The position numbers and the translations under genes are program-made. Below are positions 59,807 through 64,000 of a stretch of DNA of 64,000 nt, one piece after another. The stretch covers positions 1 through 64,000 of the forward strand of contig NZ_JAALDK010000001.1 of assembly GCF_013366925.1 (NCBI RefSeq), written 5' to 3'. Numbering within the stretch: position 1 is the first letter of the stretch; each line of letters begins with the position of its first letter. Under the pieces are notes generated by a model. That model was not told the origin of the DNA, did no database searches, and worked only from the letters and a program-made list of their open reading frames with translations. The stretch comes from Paraburkholderia youngii. GTDB lineage: Bacteria > Pseudomonadota > Gammaproteobacteria > Burkholderiales > Burkholderiaceae.

Positions 59807-60436
59807 ATGGCAACTGCAAAGAAAGCCGCGGCCAAGAAGACCGCAGCAAAGAAGACCGCAGCCAAGAAGGCTGCTCCGGCTAAGAAGGCTGCTCCGGCCA
59901 AGAAGGTCGCCGCGAAGAAGGTCGCAGTGAAGAAGGTCGCAGCGAAGAAGGTTGCAGCGAAGAAGGTCGCGGCAAAGAAGGCAGCACCGGCGAAGAAAGC
60001 CGCAGTGAAGAAGGTCGCGGCGAAGAAGGTCGCAGCCAAGAAGGTCGCGGCGAAGAAGGCAGCACCGGCGAAGAAAGCCGCGGTGAAGAAGGTCGCAGCA
60101 AAGAAGGTCGCAGCGAAGAAGGCGGCACCGGCGAAGAAGGCCGCAGCGAAGAAGGCAGCACCGGCGAAGAAGGCCACGGCGAAGAAGACCGCTGCCAAGA
60201 AGGCCGCGCCTGCGAAAAAGGCTGCAGCCAAGAAAGCTGCACCTGCCAAGAAGGCTGCCGCGAAGAAGGCCGCTGCGCCTGCGAAGAAGGCTGCACCTGC
60301 GAAGAAGGCTGTCGCCAAGAAGGCCGCGCCTGCTCCCGCTGCTGCGCCTGCTGTCTCGAGCGCACCGGCGGCGACGGTGAAGACCGCGCTGAACCCGGCA
60401 GCGGCATGGCCGTTCCCGACGGGCAGCCGTCCGTAA
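59807..60436 (+). CDS. Histone H1-like nucleoid protein (Lys/Ala-rich repeats)
   Basis: 209-aa very basic protein built almost wholly of AAKK, PAKKAA and KKVAAKK repeats, like eukaryotic H1 tails, Bordetella BpH1 and Pseudomonas AlgP. It probably binds and condenses DNA. No globular domain. The C-terminus VSSAPAATVKTALNPAAAWP then FPTGSRP is a non-repetitive tail. ATG 59807 is 6 bases after the AGGAG RBS, and is preferred to the adjacent ATG 59804. The DNA contains a 78-bp repeated unit, so length may vary between strains. A terminator follows. Confidence 0.9.
   Translation: MATAKKAAAKKTAAKKTAAKKAAPAKKAAPAKKVAAKKVAVKKVAAKKVAAKKVAAKKAAPAKKAAVKKVAAKKVAAKKVAAKKAAPAKKAAVKKVAAKKVAAKKAAPAKKAAAKKAAPAKKATAKKTAAKKAAPAKKAAAKKAAPAKKAAAKKAAAPAKKAAPAKKAVAKKAAPAPAAAPAVSSAPAATVKTALNPAAAWPFPTGSRP
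59981..60122 (+). repeat. 78-bp repeat units inside the H1-like gene
   Basis: The block starting GCAGCACCGGCGAAGAAAGC at 59981 recurs at 60059 (78 bp, 26 codons later) with few changes, and its first 20 bases recur in altered form at about 60122. In-frame units of this type expand or shrink without frame loss. Confidence 0.65.
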
Positions 60437-60527
60437 GCGGTAGCTGTAGCAGTACGTCGACTCATCGCACGATGTGTCGGATGACCGGGTCGTGCTCGAG
60501 CTGTTGCGAGCGCCACCCGGTCAATGT

Positions 60528-60562
60528 CCCGTTACCGGTGTGCCGGTGGCGGGTTTTTTTTT
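60528..60562 (+). terminator. Intrinsic terminator after the H1-like gene
   Basis: CCCGTTACCGG-TGTG-CCGGTGGCGGG, an 11-pair stem with two G-T type pairs, is followed by nine T. Confidence 0.88.
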
Positions 60563-60669
60563 GCCCTCACCTGAAAGAAAAACACGCATGGACCCGTGAG
60601 GGCGCATGCGTGTGATGTCGTCGTCGCGGCGCTGAACTACGCGCGGCCGCGCGGGAGGGGGAACTGCGC

Positions 60670-61146
60670 TTAGTGCGTGACGCGCGTGACGCCGCCGCTC
60701 GACAGCAGCCTCACGCGATCGCCGGCGCGGAAGATTTCGCCGGTGGCAGTCTGGGTGATGGCGCGCATGTCGCCGTTGTCGAGCCGCACGGTGATTTCAA
60801 TGCCGTCGCGCATCGCCACACGGTTTTCGATCGCATTGCCGGCGACCGCACCGCCGATGCCGCCGACGATACCCGTCGCGACCTGGCCACGTCCGCCGCC
60901 GAACGCAGTGCCGGCGAGCGCGCCGAGCGCAGCGCCGCCGAGTGCGCCGATGCCGATCGGCTGACCTTCGTTCGTGCTGATGCGCACCGCGCGTACGCTC
61001 TCCACCGTGGCCATGCGAACCGTCTGTTCGCGCTGCGCCTGCGAAGCGGTGAAAACGTCGGGAGAGCTGCTGTTGACCGCACATCCCGACATGGCCAGCG
61101 AACCGGCGATCACGGTGGCGACGATCAGGCGACTCGAGGTTCTCAT
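60670..61146 (-). CDS. Glycine-zipper 2TM outer-membrane lipoprotein (SlyB-like)
   Basis: 158-aa lipoprotein. The signal peptide MRTSSRLIVATVIAGSLAMS is followed by GCAVNSS with lipobox Cys. A glycine-zipper 2TM region (about residues 65-110) has IGIGALGGAALGALAGTAFG and GIVGGIGGAVAGNAIE. The C-terminal DGIEITVRLDNGDMRAITQT and AGDRVRLLSSGG match SlyB/Pcp. ATG 61146 is preferred over a TTG two codons upstream; TGGGAG is the RBS. SlyB homologues respond to Mg2+ limitation and envelope stress in enterics; not shown here. Confidence 0.9.
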   Translation of the reverse strand: MRTSSRLIVATVIAGSLAMSGCAVNSSSPDVFTASQAQREQTVRMATVESVRAVRISTNEGQPIGIGALGGAALGALAGTAFGGGRGQVATGIVGGIGGAVAGNAIENRVAMRDGIEITVRLDNGDMRAITQTATGEIFRAGDRVRLLSSGGVTRVTH

Positions 61147-61171
61147 TCCCAAACTCCCATAGCACGCGATA

Positions 61172-62110
61172 TCAGTGCAGGTCGTATCCGAAGGCCTGCT
61201 TGAACCGCTCGTTGATTTCCGCCCGGCTGGGCGCGTAGTTTTGCGGGCCTTGATGCTCGATCTTCAGTGCGCCCATCAGGCTGGCGAGACGGCCGGTGGT
61301 GGCCCAACCGAGGCCCTTCTCGATACCGTAGAGCAAGCCGCCGCGAAACGCGTCGCCGCAACCGGTGGGATCGAGTACCCGCCTGGCCGTGACCGCCGGG
61401 ATCTCTTCGATACCGCCGCCGTGATGGATCTGAGCACCCTTCTCGCCGAGCGTGATGATCAGCGCATCGACCTTGCTCGCGATCTGCTCGATCGACCAGC
61501 CGGTCTTGTTGCTCACCAGCGCGGCTTCGTAATCGTTGACCGCTACATAGGTAGCAAGTTCAATGACGCGCCGCAGCGTCTCGCCGTCGAACAGCGGCAA
61601 GCCCTGGCCCGGATCGAAGATGAACGGCACGCCTGCGGCGGCCAGCTGCTCGGAGTGTTGAACCATGCCGTCATAGCCGTCCGGCGCAACGATGCCGAGC
61701 GTCAGGCCCTTCACCTCGTCGGCGCGGTTCTGATGCGACTGCATCATCGCGCCCGGATGGAACGCGGTGATCTGGTTGTTCTCGAGGTCGGTCGTGATCA
61801 TCGCCTGCGCCGAGTAGGTGTCGGGCACGACGAGCACGTTTTCCGTCGACAGGCCGAGCTCTGCGAGCCGGTCCAGATAGAGCTGCGCGTCGACGGCGCC
61901 GATCGCGCCCATGATGCGCGCGTCGCCGCCGAGCAGATTCAGCGCATACGCAATGTTGCCCGCGCAGCCGCCGAACTCGCGACGCATGGTCGGCACGAGA
62001 AAGCTTACATTCAGGATGTGGACCTGCTCCGGCAGGATGTGCTCCCGAAAGCGGCCTTCGAAGGTCATGATGTTGTCGTACGCGAGCGAGCCGCAGATGA
62101 GCGTAGCCAA
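61172..62110 (-). CDS. PfkB-family carbohydrate/adenosine kinase
   Basis: 312-aa ribokinase-fold sugar/nucleoside kinase. The N-terminal GSLAYDNIMTFEGRF is followed by the PfkB-1 region FGGCAGNIAYALNLLGGDAR (about residues 45-64), and the C-terminal PfkB-2 signature is DPTGCGDAFRGGLLYG (about 247-262), with the catalytic Asp in TGCGDAF. These features resemble bacterial adenosine kinases, but substrate cannot be fixed. It lies 25 bp upstream of the SlyB-like gene and downstream of tpx on the minus strand. Confidence 0.88.
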   Translation of the reverse strand: MATLICGSLAYDNIMTFEGRFREHILPEQVHILNVSFLVPTMRREFGGCAGNIAYALNLLGGDARIMGAIGAVDAQLYLDRLAELGLSTENVLVVPDTYSAQAMITTDLENNQITAFHPGAMMQSHQNRADEVKGLTLGIVAPDGYDGMVQHSEQLAAAGVPFIFDPGQGLPLFDGETLRRVIELATYVAVNDYEAALVSNKTGWSIEQIASKVDALIITLGEKGAQIHHGGGIEEIPAVTARRVLDPTGCGDAFRGGLLYGIEKGLGWATTGRLASLMGALKIEHQGPQNYAPSRAEINERFKQAFGYDLH

Positions 62111-62166
62111 GGCGAGCGTTCCTGTATGAAAACGGTGGGATGGGAAGACAGACGCGCCGCGCCGGC

Positions 62167-62189
62167 GGCGCCGCGCGAGGCGCGGCGCC
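62167..62189 (-). other. Strong hairpin between tpx and the PfkB-type gene
   Basis: GGCGCCGCGC-GAG-GCGCGGCGCC, a perfect 10-bp stem that extends a few pairs further outward, with no T run on either strand. It may be a partial terminator or an mRNA end block. Confidence 0.5.
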
Positions 62190-62210
62190 GTCGTTCGCGC
62201 GCGAGAGGGC

Positions 62211-62711
62211 TTACTTCAGCGCGGCGAGCGCTGCGTCGTAATTCGGCTCGTTCTTGATCTCGCCGACCAGCTCGGCGTGCACGACCTTGTCGTTCTCGTC
62301 GAGCACGACGACCGCGCGCGCGGTCAGGCCGGTCAGCGGACCGCTCGTCACGTCGACGCCGTACGCCTGCGCGAACTCGCGGCCGCGGAACGTCGACGCG
62401 GTGACCACGTTCTCGATGCCCTCGGTCGTGCAAAAGCGCGACGCCGCGAACGGCAGGTCGCCCGACACCACGATCACGGCCGTGTTGCTGAGCTTCGCGG
62501 CGGCTTCGTTGAATTTGCGCGTCGACGTCGCGCAGGTCGGCGTGTCGAGACTCGGGACGATGTTGAGCACCTTGCGCTTGCCGGCGAAGTCGGCGAGCGT
62601 CAGCGGCTTCAGGTCGCGGCCGACCAGCGAGAATGCGGCGGCCTGCTGGCCGACCGACGGGAACGTGCCGCTTACTTCGATCGGGTTGCCACCCAGCGTG
62701 ACTTGACTCAT
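62211..62711 (-). CDS. tpx: Thiol peroxidase
   Basis: 166-aa atypical 2-Cys peroxiredoxin using thioredoxin. The peroxidatic Cys60 lies in [14 protein letters not shown] and the resolving Cys94 in [12 protein letters not shown], the exact spacing of E. coli Tpx. It starts [20 protein letters not shown]. Tpx prefers organic hydroperoxides. Placement next to a PfkB kinase has no evident meaning. Confidence 0.96.
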   Translation of the reverse strand: MSQVTLGGNPIEVSGTFPSVGQQAAAFSLVGRDLKPLTLADFAGKRKVLNIVPSLDTPTCATSTRKFNEAAAKLSNTAVIVVSGDLPFAASRFCTTEGIENVVTASTFRGREFAQAYGVDVTSGPLTGLTARAVVVLDENDKVVHAELVGEIKNEPNYDAALAALK

Positions 62712-62783
62712 GTGTTGTGCTCCGAAAAGGGCGTCAGTGACGACAATGATGCGCCCGCTCGGGAGCGGGCGCGCGAGGGTGCG

Positions 62784-64000
62784 TTACGGATAAAAAATCT
62801 GTACGCGAAAATTGGAGGCGATCGCGGTGCCGGTGTCGAGGTGCACGATCATCGTCTGCGTCGCGTGCGCGGGGAGGCCGGCCGCGATCACGGTGCCGGG
62901 TGGCACGTAATCCTGCGGCCATAGCACGCGCCGCACTGCGACGTTGTTCTGATCGTCGAGCAGCGTGAGTTCGATCGCGGGATAGGCGAGCGCGATGTTC
63001 AGGCGGTTGTGCAGCGGCATCTTCAGCTCGAGCTTGTGCGGACCGTCGATCTGCCGCAGATCGGAGGGCTCGACCAGCAAGCCTTCGATGTCGTGCGGCG
63101 GCGTCAGCTGGCAGCCGAGATGCGCGCAGGCCTGCGCATACAGGATCTGCGAGCGCGGCACGTTGACCATGATGGTCTCGCGTTGCCACCACGCGAGTTG
63201 CGCGAGCAGCGCAATGACCAGCAGCGCGGCGAGCACCACGCCGGCGACGATCCAGCCGACGCGCCCGGCGTCCACCGGGCGGGTTTCGCGCATCACCGGG
63301 AACGGATCGTCGCCAGCGCTGATCGGCGGATTGACCGAGAACGGCTCGCCGCTCGATGGGGTGGGCGCCGGACCTCCCGGCGGGCGCGGGCCGCCAGGGC
63401 CGCCGGCGCCGGAAGCGCCCGCGGCCGCGCCGAAACCGGCCGTACCTAAGCCGGCCGCACCCAAGCCGGCCGCACCGAAATGCGGTTCGTTGTCGCGCAT
63501 GTCATGCAGGCCTGCTGGCTCGCGCCGCGCGGGTTCGTCGAGCGTGGACGGTTCGGGGCGTTCGACCTTGCGCCAGACGCGCGGCGCTTCGTCTTCGACT
63601 CGCGGTGGGGCAGCAGGCGCGGAGGGCGGGGCGACAGGCGGTTCATCGACCGCTTCGTCGGCGGGATAGGCGAACGGTTCGAGCGGCGCGTCGGCCAGCG
63701 TCGGCTCATCGTCCGCGGGTAGCGGTGCCGAGAAAGCGCCAGCGCGCAGTTCAGGTTCGGTGGCCTGGCGCGGCGTGCCCGACTTGACGGTTGCGTGCCC
63801 GGTGCCGCCAAGCGGCAGCGGCGCGAGCGGCACGCTGCTCGCGTGGTCGCGCAAACGGGAGTCGAGCGTGCTGCGTGAAATGCTGGTGGAGTCCTGTTCC
63901 GGAGCCGGTGCTCCCGAGGCCCATGCGTCACCACTAAAGTCCGGGCCTGGTTGCCGCACTCCCGACAGCGCTTCGATCGCCGCCGCGGCGGCAACCGGTT
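62784..64000 (-). CDS. DUF3426 domain membrane protein (partial, runs off the right edge)
   Basis: The minus-strand frame is open to base 64000, so the start and the expected N-terminal zinc ribbon lie outside the window. Visible are a long Pro/Ala/Glu-rich and then Gly-rich linker (LGAAGLGAAGLGTAGFGAA-type repeats), one membrane segment (GWIVAGVVLAALLVIALLAQ) about 120 residues before the end, and the C-terminal DUF3426 domain (SQILYAQACAHLGCQL, YPAIELTLLDDQNNVAVRRV). Function unknown. In related species it lies near prmA/accB, but that is beyond this window. Confidence 0.85.
   Translation of the reverse strand, partial: PVAAAAAIEALSGVRQPGPDFSGDAWASGAPAPEQDSTSISRSTLDSRLRDHASSVPLAPLPLGGTGHATVKSGTPRQATEPELRAGAFSAPLPADDEPTLADAPLEPFAYPADEAVDEPPVAPPSAPAAPPRVEDEAPRVWRKVERPEPSTLDEPARREPAGLHDMRDNEPHFGAAGLGAAGLGTAGFGAAAGASGAGGPGGPRPPGGPAPTPSSGEPFSVNPPISAGDDPFPVMRETRPVDAGRVGWIVAGVVLAALLVIALLAQLAWWQRETIMVNVPRSQILYAQACAHLGCQLTPPHDIEGLLVEPSDLRQIDGPHKLELKMPLHNRLNIALAYPAIELTLLDDQNNVAVRRVLWPQDYVPPGTVIAAGLPAHATQTMIVHLDTGTAIASNFRVQIFYP

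Noticed and set aside
59804..60436. Repeats in the H1-like gene as a CRISPR array
   Set aside because: Units are in-frame Lys/Ala codons with no unique spacers of constant length.

Overview
The window is GC-rich chromosomal DNA from a betaproteobacterium of the order Burkholderiales, most likely Paraburkholderia or Burkholderia (main chromosome). The assignment rests on gene order and protein type: a complete mra/fts/mur (dcw) cluster ending ftsQ-ftsA-ftsZ-peroxiredoxin-lpxC, then secA-argJ-ATPase-mutT-yacG-zapD-coaE-pilD-pilC-pilB, an OpcP/Omp38-type porin, a lysine/alanine-rich histone H1-like protein, and a class Ia nrdAB pair. It was judged by eye; no database search was run. I see no prophage, insertion sequence, CRISPR array or genomic island. 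Almost everything is core housekeeping.

Layout. 1-7.8 kb: 3' end of an rRNA operon (5S), an M20 amidohydrolase divergent from a molybdopterin oxidoreductase, an acyl-CoA synthetase, a porin and coq7. 8.1-25.7 kb: the dcw cluster (mraZ, rsmH, ftsL, ftsI, murE, murF, mraY, murD, ftsW, murG, murC, ddl, ftsQ, ftsA, ftsZ), tightly packed with many 4-base ATGA overlaps, behind one promoter that carries four 10-bp-spaced MraZ boxes. 25.9-34.1 kb: a peroxiredoxin, lpxC, a convergent DUF721/DciA-like gene, secA, argJ, a DUF815 ATPase and mutT. 34.1-42.4 kb (minus strand): yacG, zapD, coaE, the type IV pilus core genes pilD-pilC-pilB, a CNNM/CorC-type membrane protein, tRNA-Pro(CGG) and ispB. 42.6-45.8 kb: rplU-rpmA, obgE and proB. 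45.9-54.0 kb: a CNP1-like lipoprotein, rppH, proS, a MarC-type protein, hpt, ffh, a CcsA/YpjD-like protein, a small membrane protein and ampD. 54.0-59.4 kb: nrdA and nrdB with an elaborate control region. 59.4-64 kb: a palindrome-rich spacer, the H1-like gene, a glycine-zipper lipoprotein, a PfkB-type kinase, tpx and a DUF3426 protein that runs off the right edge.

How the genes work together. The dcw block makes peptidoglycan precursors (MurC-F, Ddl, MraY, MurG) and the divisome that uses them (FtsL, FtsI, FtsW, FtsQ, FtsA, FtsZ). ZapD and AmpD (wall recycling) extend that theme, and LpxC supplies lipid A. IspB makes the quinone side chain whose ring Coq7 hydroxylates. NrdAB supplies dNTPs. 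SecA and Ffh serve protein export.

The most interesting signals are regulatory rather than new genes. They are the MraZ box array at the dcw promoter; two NrdR boxes 31 bp apart followed by four same-orientation DnaA-box-like sites ahead of nrdA; a hairpin-rich 585-bp spacer splitting nrdA from nrdB; strong palindromes between nrdB and the H1-like gene; a large hairpin ahead of lpxC; and a palindrome-bearing insertion inside murD. I did not find a clearly undescribed multi-gene system.
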